Positions 29,347 to 37,979 of a DNA stretch of 37,979 nt are shown in pieces. The number at the start of each line of letters is the position of its first letter. The first letter of the stretch is position 1. The stretch comes from Lichtheimia corymbifera B2541. Taxonomy: Eukaryota > Mucoromycota > Mucoromycetes > Mucorales > Lichtheimiaceae. Under the pieces are notes generated by a model. That model did not search any database. It had not been told where the DNA came from and was given only the letters and a program-made list of their open reading frames with translations. The DNA is taken from positions 1 to 37,979 of the forward strand of contig JNEU01000215.1 of the NCBI GenBank assembly GCA_000697475.1. The letters run 5' to 3'. A program made the position numbers and the translations under genes.

Positions 29347-31318
29347 ATGTTCCACCTTTCAAAGTTTACTGCTCGATTAACGAATCGCCTTTCGTCTGCA
29401 ACACAGCACCGTGTCACTCTGCAAGCAGCTGTTGGTAAGTAGGAGCTATGTCAAGGATCACTGGGAATAGCCATACTAACCGTTGACATGTTCCTGTCAG
29501 GGAGACCGATCGTCAGCAGAAACCCCTTGTTGCAGAATGTTCGCCTAGCAACCATTCACAGCACTCGTTTATGTTTCAATGCAACCAGCAATGCCACAGC
29601 CGAAGAGATCGTTACTGCTGCACCTCTGGAAACGGCTGCACCCAAGCGATTTGCTGATCTAGAGGCTATTGACCAGAGGACACAACGGGCTATCAAGAAG
29701 GTGTTCAAGTACGATACCATGTCCACAGTGCAAGAAGCCGTGTTGACGAGAGTTCCCAATACTCAAGATATGTTTGTGAAGGCCAAGACGGGTACTGGCA
29801 AAACGCTTGCATTTCTGATGGCTGCCCTGGAGACGTCTATCCAAAAGAATGACAATCTACGTTACTTTGAGGGAGCTTCGATTTTGGTTGTTTCACCTAC
29901 TCGGGAACTTGCATCTCAAATTGCAGTGGAGGCCCAAAAGCTGACTCGATTTTATCCATTCCAAGTTCATTGTCTTGTTGGCGGCGAATCCAAAAGGAGA
30001 CAATTAGACAGCCTTGAGCGTGGTCGTGCCGATATCATTGTTGCAACTCCAGGCCGCCTTCTCGATTTACTCGACAGCTCTTATCGCACCAAACAATTGA
30101 TGAAGACTCTCAAGGTGGTTGTGTTGGATGAAGCCGATCAATTGGTGGATATGGGTTTCCGTGCCGATGTGGAACGTATTCTTAAGCAAGTACCTCGTAA
30201 GCGCCAAACGATGCTTTTTTCAGCAACACTATCGCCAGAGATTCGTGAGAGCTTGGGAAAGGTGGCACTTGATTCCGACTATGCATTGATCGATACAGTG
30301 GGAGAGGACGATGTTCATACTCATCTTCACGTCAAACAATCAGCACTTGTTGTCCCTTATGATCAGCAATTGACTTATCTCCGCAACTTGCTCAACACTT
30401 ATCCAGCCGCACAATCCGGAAAGACAATCGTATTCTTGCCAACGACTCGATCCACAATGATGTATGCCAGCTTACTCAAATATTTGGCTCCCAAACGTGT
30501 GGTGCTTGAATTGCATTCCAAGAAACAACAAGATCAACGCAGCCGTATTGCTCAGAAATTCAGAAAAGCACCTCCAGGTGCTGTCTTGGTGACATCGGAC
30601 GTATCAGCTCGTGGCGTGGATTATCCTGGTGTATCGTTGGTCGTGCAAGTCGGTGTGCCATCATCACGTGAACAATATATCCATCGATTGGGTCGTACAG
30701 GTCGTGCTGGAAAGGATGGTGAAGGTATCATTGTCTTGGCACCATTTGAGACACCTTTTGTGAAGGATGATATTGGTGATTTGCCCATTCAAAATCTGAT
30801 ACCACCAAAGATTGAGGACCAGGAACAAGAAGAAACGGATAAGCTTGTGACATATGTGAGAAACAAGGTCATTGATCCCAGTCTCATTCATGATACTTAT
30901 ACTGCATACTTGGGATATTGTAAGTATTGATGTGAGGATATTGAGAATGTTAAAAAGTACCGGGATTAACTTTTAATATCTAGACGCTGGTCGTATGCAA
31001 GCGTTGAATCGTCCTCGTTCGCATGTTATCAAGGAAGCTGAATCATTTATCCAAGCATTGGGTGTTGAACAAGTACCAGAGCTCTCTGATCGATTCATGC
31101 AAGTTCTTGGTATCCAGGAGAAAGCACCAAAGCGCCCCAAGAGATCGATGCGTAGTGACAAGTTTGGTGGACGAGGCAAGGATCGATCCTCATTCAATAG
31201 TGATCAATTTGATTTCAAGAGAGGGCGGTTCGATAAACGTAACAAGAACGATTTTGACGATCATCGCACATTCATGAAAGAGTTCAAGAGAGGTTTCGGT
31301 CGTCGTCGTAATGATTAG
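29347..31318 (+). CDS. DEAD-box RNA helicase, mitochondrial Mss116-like
   Basis: Exons: 29347-29434, 29501-30919, 30984-31318; 613 aa. All helicase motifs are present: I AKTGTGKT (about 124-131), Ia PTRELA, Ib TPGR, II DEAD (239-242), III SAT (270-272), IV TIVFLPT, V TSDVSARGVD and VI HRLGRTGR (424-431). The N terminus is rich in Arg/Ser/Thr and poor in acidic residues (FHLSKFTARLTNRLSSATQHR), like a mitochondrial presequence. A basic Arg/Lys/Asp/Phe-rich tail (RGRFDKRNKN) ends the protein. Mss116/CYT-19 helicases act as RNA chaperones for mitochondrial intron splicing and translation. The first intron has a perfect TACTAAC branch site. Confidence 0.92.
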
Positions 31319-31596
31319 TCGGCGCCACTATACCACCCACCTCCCCCCAAGTGGATAGTTATAGTACACATTTTTATAGACTGCATTTACATTGTACAAT
31401 TTGTTGATATTTTCATTGCTTATTTCGTATAAAGATGCTCATTTACATATGTAATCATCTACTTAATAGAGGAAATAATAGGCTATTTAGCTGACAGCAA
31501 ACGTGGAGCATCCTCGGCAGACCACGAGCGATATTAATTTCCCGCTCCCTTTCTGGTCGAACTTGTTCCTCCTTTCACTCTTCATTCCCTGCTGCC

Positions 31597-33031
31597 ATGT
31601 CAACGAGATACGCCCGGACAGCTGATAAGGCGTTGAATGAGAAGCATTCCAAGATTCTCAAGGATCTCTTGAAGAAGCCTGCCAACAAGTATTGCGCCGA
31701 TTGCAAGAGAAAAGGTAACTAGATGAACAAAGACAGTGGATGGGAACTCATTGTCGGTTGGCATTTACAGATCCACGGTGGGCATCCTGGAATATTGGTG
31801 TCTTTGTCTGTATTCGATGCTCCGGTGTTCATCGCTCGATGGGAACGCATATCAGCAAAGGTGAATGTCTTGATTGTGTTAGGATGATGATCAAAGGAGG
31901 TGGTTACTGATGTTCCTTCCATCTTACTATAGTCAAATCTGTTGATCTTGATACGTGGATACCTGATCAAGTGGAGAACATGATTCGCTGGGGCAATGAA
32001 CGTGCAAACAAGTGAGTTGTGTGATATGTGGCATTACAGGAAATGAAAAATTGCTTATATTTTGTGCAACCAAAATAGATACTGGGAAGCCAATCTCAAG
32101 GATAAGCGTCCATCCGAAAGCAACATTGATATGTGGATCAGAGCAAAGTATGATCAAAAGCGGTGGGCAATGAGAGGTCCTATTCCTGATCCAAGCACCT
32201 TAGGTGGGGACGATGATGATGTATGTTGTAACAATATCTGAAAATGTAAAAGATGCTGATGGATGGATATATTTATATAGGTGGTGGAGTCGACAAGCAG
32301 CAGCAGTAAGCCAAGTTCTCCTGTCCCTGCTCGACCCAAGCAACAACAACAACAACAGCCTGCATCTCCCAAACCACCCAAATCATCCGACTTTTCCAAC
32401 TTGGACGATTTCTTTGGTTCACCAACAACCAGCAGCTCTACTAGAAATCAATCTCCAGTATCCCAACTGCAGGGTGCAGACTTCTTTTTCAGCTCGACCC
32501 CTAGCAACAAGGCACCCACCACCACTACACCTCCTCCTCAGCAACCATCCACTCCACCCCAACAGCAGCAACAGCAGCAACCTGTTAAATCAGCTCATGA
32601 TGACCTCAAATCATCCATCCTATCATTATACAGCAAACCATCCCCAGCTCCTTCACCAACCATGGCTATGAACAATGGTGGATACGCAAGCAACATGAAC
32701 AGCTTTCAACAGCAATTGTCAAGTTTATCTCTAGGCACTTCTGGCATGATTCCTCAAGCACCTGCAGGACATTCATTCAACAATGGTTGGGGTTCGTTTG
32801 CTGACGCCAATACATCACCCATGCAATCTACAACACAACCCAGCCTTCAAGGCAGCCAATTCTTTGCTACCAATGGCAATACCAATAACAGCAACAGCAA
32901 CAGCAATAACAACACTCCTCCCGCACAAGCAAAGCAGGCTTATGAGTAAGTTTATTTCTATCATGGATACCCTTTGGCTCAAGACTCATACACGCTTTTG
33001 TCATAGTGCTTTCGCCGATCTTTTGAAATAG
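31597..33031 (+). CDS. ArfGAP, Age2/SMAP-like
   Basis: Exons: 31597-31714, 31771-31860, 31933-32011, 32079-32220, 32281-32945, 33007-33031; 372 aa. The ArfGAP zinc finger is CADC-X16-CIRC (Cys33, 36, 53, 56) with the catalytic Arg at about 61 ([12 protein letters not shown]). Helices with [14 protein letters not shown] and ANKYWEANL follow. The C-terminal half is Gln/Pro/Ser/Asn-rich, with DDFF motifs that may bind coat or adaptor proteins. The domain stimulates GTP hydrolysis on Arf in Golgi and endosomal vesicle formation. The zinc finger is at the N terminus with no other domain, as in Age2 and SMAP1/2. The last exon encodes only AFADLLK. Confidence 0.93.
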
Positions 33032-33459
33032 ATGATACATCCATACTTTCTACTACATAAAAGTATATCCATTTGAAATAGTTACGTGTGAGCTTGTGTC
33101 AGGTTACGGCATAAGGGGTTTTACAGATCTGTGTCCGATCGATGTCAGGGGTTATTCCGGAACATGACAATTATTTAGCGGATCATGCATTATTACACGC
33201 GATTGAATCATGTTCCCAACGGACATCCCTTTCTTTCCTTTTCTAATAGGCTGTGAGTTGCTGTACCTACTCTCTCAGCAATATCATGATGATGTTAGAT
33301 AGCATCATATTGATCGTACCCCATCGTTTCATAATCATACGTCATATTGATCTTTATGCATGAAGCAACCGTGTTGTCATTTTTTACAGACTTCAAAACT
33401 ATAAAAGCTCGACATGATTAGGTGCTGTGATTACTGTACTTCATTCAAGTTTTATCAAT
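33032..33459. other. spacer with the promoter of the KGG protein gene
   Basis: 428 bp with no gene. Contains repeated CATATTGAT-like words at about 33307 and 33344 and a TATA box at 33400. Confidence 0.55.
33400..33407 (+). promoter_or_regulatory. TATA box of the KGG protein gene
   Basis: TATAAAAG 60 bp before the ATG, a strong consensus consistent with a stress-inducible gene. Confidence 0.65.
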
Positions 33460-33744
33460 ATGTCTGGTCAATCAAACAACCCTGCCAACTTTGCCAACCG
33501 TCCCCGTGAGGAAGTTCAAAACATCGCTTCCAAGGGAGGTCAAGCTAGCCATTCGGGAGGTTTTGCCAGTATGGATCCTCAAAAGCAACACGACATCGCT
33601 TCCAAGGGAGGTCAAGCTTCCTCTGGTTCCTTCCAGAAGGGTAGCGAGAGAGCTCGTCAAGCCGGACGCAAGGGAGGACGTGCTACAGGACGTGAACAAT
33701 ATAACGAGGAGGATGATGATCCTTACATCCAAGACGAGGAGTAA
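33460..33744 (+). CDS. KGG-repeat stress protein (Con-10/GsiB-like)
   Basis: Single exon, 94 aa, hydrophilic. It has two IASKGGQAS repeats (about 22-30 and 46-54) and a third related block AGRKGGRATG (about 70-79), ending in an acidic tail. The KGG repeat family includes Neurospora conidiation protein Con-10 and bacterial general stress protein GsiB. Members are small, mostly disordered and induced in development or desiccation. The gene has no intron and a clear TATA box. Biochemical role unknown. Confidence 0.88.
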   Translation: MSGQSNNPANFANRPREEVQNIASKGGQASHSGGFASMDPQKQHDIASKGGQASSGSFQKGSERARQAGRKGGRATGREQYNEEDDDPYIQDEE

Positions 33745-34316
33745 CTATATCATCCTACCACACGGTGTACACACAACCCCACTTTTGTAAATTTCTTGAA
33801 GTCTGTAGCAGTTATGACAATTGTAAATACATAAGCTTTTGAGTTTGTTAAATCCATTTTGTTTTCTTTGATTGGGGGTGATTTGCGTTTGCTTATCAAC
33901 AAGATGTTGGCAATAACCATGTAGTAAGAGATCAAGAAACTATAGCCGCACATGGCATTTTATTATCATGACTATATCAATGATGGTAGCTACTTAAATA
34001 CGATCTACCTATTGCCCCATTTCTCTATACAACCCACATAATGCATATACATATATCACAGTTTGGTATCAACCATATCATGTTGAGACGGTGGATGCTA
34101 TTTTGGAGATACAACAAATGATAAAAGTGTATGGCATAGCAACGTGATGGCCGGTTGTCAATGAGGAGGAAATGGCCTGTGAGCAGCTCAAAATGGGAAT
34201 ACTGTGTGACGTTGATGATTTGGACAACGCAGATTTCCAGCTGTGAATGGCATACTTGGTGAGTGCAGTACTACTTTTCTACTACCATCCCTCCGAGGTT
34301 CTTTTACCAAACTCCC
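33745..34316. other. intergenic, no gene seen
   Basis: 572 bp between co-oriented genes; AT-rich with no recognisable feature. It must hold the promoter of the BRD7/9-like gene. Confidence 0.55.
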
Positions 34317-36194
34317 ATGCCAGCAACTAAGGACGCTGTCGACGAACACACATCAAACGACGTTTCTGCTGCCAGTGACCACGTCATTGGATCCAAACGA
34401 CCCATAAAAGACACCAACTCTGCCTCTCATGACGATAATCGACGCGAAGACGGCGATCTGCACTTGTTGTTGCAGCAATTCACCACGATCTTACTCCAGT
34501 AGCGTATTCAATGCTCTTGTCAGTTGTTGTATACAATGCTTATGACCCAATGCTACCTTAGAAACGACACCAATGGATTGTTGAAGAGTCGACAGAACCA
34601 GGAGAGTGAAGATAATGAGCTTACGATGGACACGATCCAGTCCAAGCTTGATACATATACAACTATCAAGGATTTCAGGGTAACTATTATATGAATAGGG
34701 CTTGATTTGGTAACCTTGTAATTGACATTTTTTACCTTTACTTTTTGCAGCTTGATTTGAAGCGGGTATTCCAGTCAGCTCTTGGGAAATTATCAGGATC
34801 ACATTATGAGTCGCTGGTGAAGCTCCACGGTTTCGCTATGAACACCTTGCAATTCGAGTCCAGGAGAATGACACAGAGTGAGGGCGATGATGATGGTGGC
34901 AAGGAGCATGATTTTGTCGATGAACGAATAGCCCTTTTCCGACCTACTTTGGATGGATTCGTCTTTTCAGATTCAGTACCAGCATCAGCATTACATGAAA
35001 ATAAGGATAAACTACGTAAGTGTTTTATAACTCAAGTATGGACAAAAGGAATTGATCATTCTATGTTATATTTTAGCATCGGGCATCCAAGAAATGGTCG
35101 TTTATCCATCATCACCTGCATGTGCCCCAAGTGAATTGTCAAACCTTAAAAGTATTGTACCTTCGCCACCTCGCCATCCATCACGAGTACATAGACATGA
35201 GGATAAACCAGCTGTTCCAAGTGAGTATATCGTTATATGAATCCCAGGATTGGATTAACATGGGTATATATATTAGTTCAATGGTTGGACTATGGGGCAT
35301 TTTCCAGCTTTGCACCTACCCGAGATTCCAATCATGCCAATGTATCGTATGAAAGCACATATATGGGACGAGCAGCAAAACGATTTAGACGATGGGAGAA
35401 GAAACAGCGAAACCTACAGACTTTGGGAAAGCCGACCACTCCACCGCCATCAAAGCAGAATGGTGTATCGCCACCTCCGCCTTCCTCACAAAAAGATGAT
35501 GGCGACAATGATAAAATCGATACTGAGTGGTTGCGGAAACAAGGATTGGATGCGGATGCTATTGTTGCAGCAGCACAATCAGGATCTTTCAACGTGGATG
35601 ATCTCGTGGACAACAATGAAACCAACATAGATGGTCAACTAGAAAGGAATGCCGAATTATTGGATTACTTGTCTCAATATCAGGAATATCGCTTTGGTTT
35701 GGGTGATGCACGCTGGGGATCCATAGATGAGGCTGAACAAGAAATTGGTATGTACCATAACTACGCATATGCTCTATATTAATATCATTTCTGTAGCCAA
35801 TGCACTTCAAAAGCGTATGCAGAAACTGATATCCAAGGTACCACCCAAGGATTTGATCGATGCATCAACCATAGAATCGGCCATGAAACGCCTACCTCTT
35901 GTTGAATCAGCGTATCGCGGTACTTTGCCACCCAACAAGTTGTTTGCATATCCTACAAGTGAAAAATTGGAACCGATCCCACCTATCGCCAATGCCATTC
36001 CAGGGTATCCAAAGGAACGATGGCGAGTTTTTGATATTCCACCCATACCCAACAGGCAACCAACAACAGCCAACGGTGGAGAATCGTCATCACGACCTAT
36101 CAACCCTCTTCCTCCTCCTCACCACTCTCATCCATCATCTCCTGCAACAGGTCATCCGATGCATCATTCATCTCAATCGCCTGGAACCAGATAG
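34317..36194 (+). CDS. BRD7/BRD9-like protein (DUF3512) with degenerate bromodomain
   Basis: Exons: 34317-34498, 34562-34679, 34751-35015, 35077-35220, 35277-35747, 35797-36194; 525 aa. Residues about 45-135 align by eye with a bromodomain of BRD7/9 type: LLLQQFTTILLQNDTNG at the first helix, MDTIQSKLDTY..IKDF in the middle, and LKRVFQSALGKLSG for the B helix. The conserved acetyl-lysine-binding Asn and the WPF-type shelf are not visible. The second half has the DUF3512 signature LDYGAFSSFAPTRDSNHANVS and, near the end, LQKLISKVPPKDLI..IESAMKRL, matching the family's QVTPGDIVS-type helix by pattern. In animals BRD7/9 are SWI/SNF (PBAF, ncBAF) subunits, so a chromatin-remodelling role is inferred. 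The C terminus is Pro/His/Ser-rich. Confidence 0.75.
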
Positions 36195-36227
36195 TGTCAC
36201 ACATAAGTATATCATTCACTATATTAT

Positions 36228-36233
36228 AATAAA
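36228..36233 (+). promoter_or_regulatory. poly(A) signal of the BRD7/9-like gene
   Basis: AATAAA 33 bp after the stop codon. Confidence 0.5.
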
Positions 36234-36320
36234 GAACTATCTTATAAGATCCAAATCATAAAACAGCTATCTAATACAGAGATAATCCTCGTCCTCTCTT
36301 TATGTCTACATACAATCCTT

Positions 36321-37051
36321 AGATACAGGCACCTTTATGTTTTATATATGCTGTAAGCGTGATGTTATATGACGGGTGGCCTTTGTTCATTGTCAAGTAG
36401 CTAGAGCCTAATAGAGTCAAAGATGCAGAGGGGCGTGTTTGTGTAGCACATCTGGTTGGGGTGAACAGAAAGGGCAAACGCATGATAGTCAATGGATGAT
36501 TCAGTAACGGTCATGAATTGGCAGCTAACATGCACTTTTTCCCATTCCCAGCTATTGCCAAATTTACTTGATGGGAATGATGCGCCTGCTCCAGACATTC
36601 ATCGTCATCATTCAACTTTCTTGGTTCGAGCTGATTTGGCTGAGCTACGCTCAAATAAAGAGACACCAGTTGAGGTAGATAGTGCATGCTGCATGTATGG
36701 GCTGATATGCTCTTTGTTTGAGCGTAACTCGGTCAACTCAGCTCGGATCAAGATAAGTTGAATGATGACGATGAGTGTCTGGAGCAGGTGCATCATTCCT
36801 ATGAAGTGGATTGGGCAAAAGGTGGGAATGGGAAAAAGTACATGTTAGCTGCCAATGAATGCATTGGAAATGACGTTTGCGTACCTGTCATGCATTGTCC
36901 CTGAAGTGCTCACTTGTGATTCAGATACACACACACGCCTCTCTGCATCTTGCGCTCTATCAGGGTCGACCTACTTGACAATGAACAAACACCACCTAAC
37001 ATATAGGATCATGCTTAAAAACATATGTGAAACATAAAGGTGCCTGTATCT
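36321..37051. repeat. 731-bp foldback element with ~342-bp inverted arms
   Basis: The left arm (36321-36662) and right arm (36710-37051) are imperfect inverted copies around a 47-bp centre. Outer ends share GATACAGGCACC. Other matched blocks are TTGTTCATTGTCAAGTAG (36383-36400 with 36971-36988), TTGGCAGCTAACATG, CTTTTTCCCATTCCCA, CTCCAGACA and TCGTCATCATTCAACTT. No ORF belongs to it. It looks like a long-TIR MITE or foldback transposon. No clear target-site duplication is visible. Confidence 0.85.
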
Positions 37052-37621
37052 CTAAACTTTACAACTAGCCCCCCCCCCACCGCCCACCCATCCACCCATC
37101 CCCTATCATTTTATCCAGTTATAAAAGTGGTACATGTGAATATATATAACATTTGAACATTGGATGAGAGTTTGCTGTAGTGGATGGAATGCTCTGCATA
37201 TATACAACGCGTGAAAAAAGAGCCCTGTAGTCATGTTACCATTTTCTCAACTTGCGCATTATACTTGAAGCTACCATTGCAAACAATTGGATCAAGCTTT
37301 ACACCCTATTCATCTGCAACTACAAACATCAAACATCATCTTTTGTGCAACCTGTCAACCATGCATGTTTTGACACTCCACGTATATATAATTCGCCTCC
37401 TCGCATAAAGTGTCACCTCCTCACATTCAGGCATTCACCTTTGTCCCATAACGTTTTATCTTCCCCATTGAGTAATTTGTTCGCTTTTCAATGCCATGCC
37501 CATGTTGTAACCCTTCTTGTGAATGATCGTTGATGGATCTTTAAGAGCTGAGCTAAAAGGGCATTGAATCACTGGTCGGTATTTGATCTGAAAGGAAAGC
37601 TGACTTTATTGCTCTTGATTT
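37052..37621. other. spacer between the repeats, no gene seen
   Basis: Contains a C-rich tract at 37068-37102 and otherwise AT-rich sequence. Short frames have no recognisable content. Confidence 0.55.
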
Positions 37622-37712
37622 GTTTCAGTTAGCAAGCAGGTAACTGCAACCTATTTTTTCGTTTCAGTTAACAGGCAGGTAACTGTGAATTAGCAAGCGT
37701 GTAACTGCAACC
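37622..37712. repeat. three diverged tandem copies of a ~25-30-bp unit
   Basis: Copies at 37622-37651, 37661-37688 and 37688-37712 share TTAGCAAGCAGGTAACTGCA-like sequence; the first two also share GTTTCAGTTA. Spacing is irregular. Function unknown. Confidence 0.7.
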
Positions 37713-37780
37713 GATCCTGTATTCTTAATATCTACTACTGATGAAAGGTGGGGTCTTCAATCGAACAAAGTTGCTCGTCG

Positions 37781-37974
37781 GGGTGAAGCGCACCTTGGGT
37801 GCAAGTTTCACGATCAACCTCGCCGATCCTAGATTTCGCGATGTCACCACCAGCCAAAGTCGAAAAAAAAATTCAAGAGGTCGACCGGATTCCACTTTGG
37901 CTGGTGGCGACATTGGGTGAATCTGAGATTGGCCACGACGATCGTGAAACTTCTACACAAGGTGCGCTGGACCC
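37781..37974. repeat. inverted repeat running to the window end
   Basis: The left arm (37781-37862) pairs with the right arm (37891-37974) across a ~28-bp loop. Matched blocks are GCGCACCTTG, AGTTTCACGATC and CACCAGCCAAAGT, with a GGGT/ACCC pair outside. A chance frame on the minus strand covers it but has no features. The element may continue beyond the window. It shares no obvious sequence with the 36321-37051 element. Confidence 0.75.
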
Positions 37975-37979
37975 AGCCG

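Noticed and set aside
36300..37070. Target-site duplication around the foldback element
   Set aside because: Flanks (AATCCTT on the left, CTAAACT on the right) do not match convincingly.
37725..37913. 62-codon minus-strand frame at the window end
   Set aside because: It lies within the inverted repeat and shows no protein-like pattern.
1..37979. Biosynthetic or defence gene cluster
   Set aside because: Neighbouring genes are unrelated housekeeping genes in mixed orientation with their own promoters; no shared pathway is evident.

Overview
The window looks like one contig from an early-diverging filamentous fungus, most likely Mucoromycota. This is inferred from intron-dense genes with mostly 53-80 nt introns, branch sites such as CTAAC/CTAAT, an Rrm4-type RNA-binding protein and a Ty3/gypsy element; no marker here fixes the genus. 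I reconstructed 13 spliced or single-exon nuclear genes plus one unknown reading frame, two tRNAs, one LTR retrotransposon and two foldback repeats.

Layout. 1-5484: a Ty3/gypsy element on the minus strand with two identical 289-bp LTRs, a frame-broken gag and an intact pol. 31 bp of internal sequence lie left of the left LTR. 5557-5811: divergent tRNA-Asn and tRNA-Ser. 6223-7753: STK16/Env7-type kinase. 8350-9392: snRNP SmB. 9725-10490: ribosomal protein uS17 (S11). 11391-14706: three-RRM, two-MLLE protein like Ustilago Rrm4. 15124-16470: tail-anchored APSES/KilA-N protein resembling Bqt4. 16550-18404 (minus): Prp31. 19070-21811: PH-domain protein of Spo71/Mug56 type. 22488-23659: G-protein beta subunit. 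23959-25545 (minus): tail-anchored acyl-CoA-binding protein like ACBD5/Atg37. 26472-27167 (minus): unknown Gln/His-rich protein. 27168-29346: gene-free. 29347-31318: mitochondrial-type DEAD-box helicase. 31597-33031: ArfGAP. 33460-33744: KGG-repeat stress protein. 34317-36194: BRD7/BRD9-like protein with a decayed bromodomain. 36321-37051: 731-bp foldback element. 37622-37712: short tandem repeats. 37781-37974: a second inverted repeat cut by the window end.

The genes are mostly independent housekeeping genes. Loose themes are splicing (SmB, Prp31), membrane traffic and lipid contact (kinase, PH protein, ACB protein, ArfGAP) and mRNA handling (Rrm4-like, DEAD-box). I see no multi-gene cluster that would make a new system. 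The most notable signals are: five GC-AG introns among 53 reconstructed introns, all with the donor GCAAGT; a canonical -1 slippery heptamer exactly where the pol frame opens; an upstream ORF in the Rrm4-like leader that coincides with a possible intron; and the two foldback repeats.
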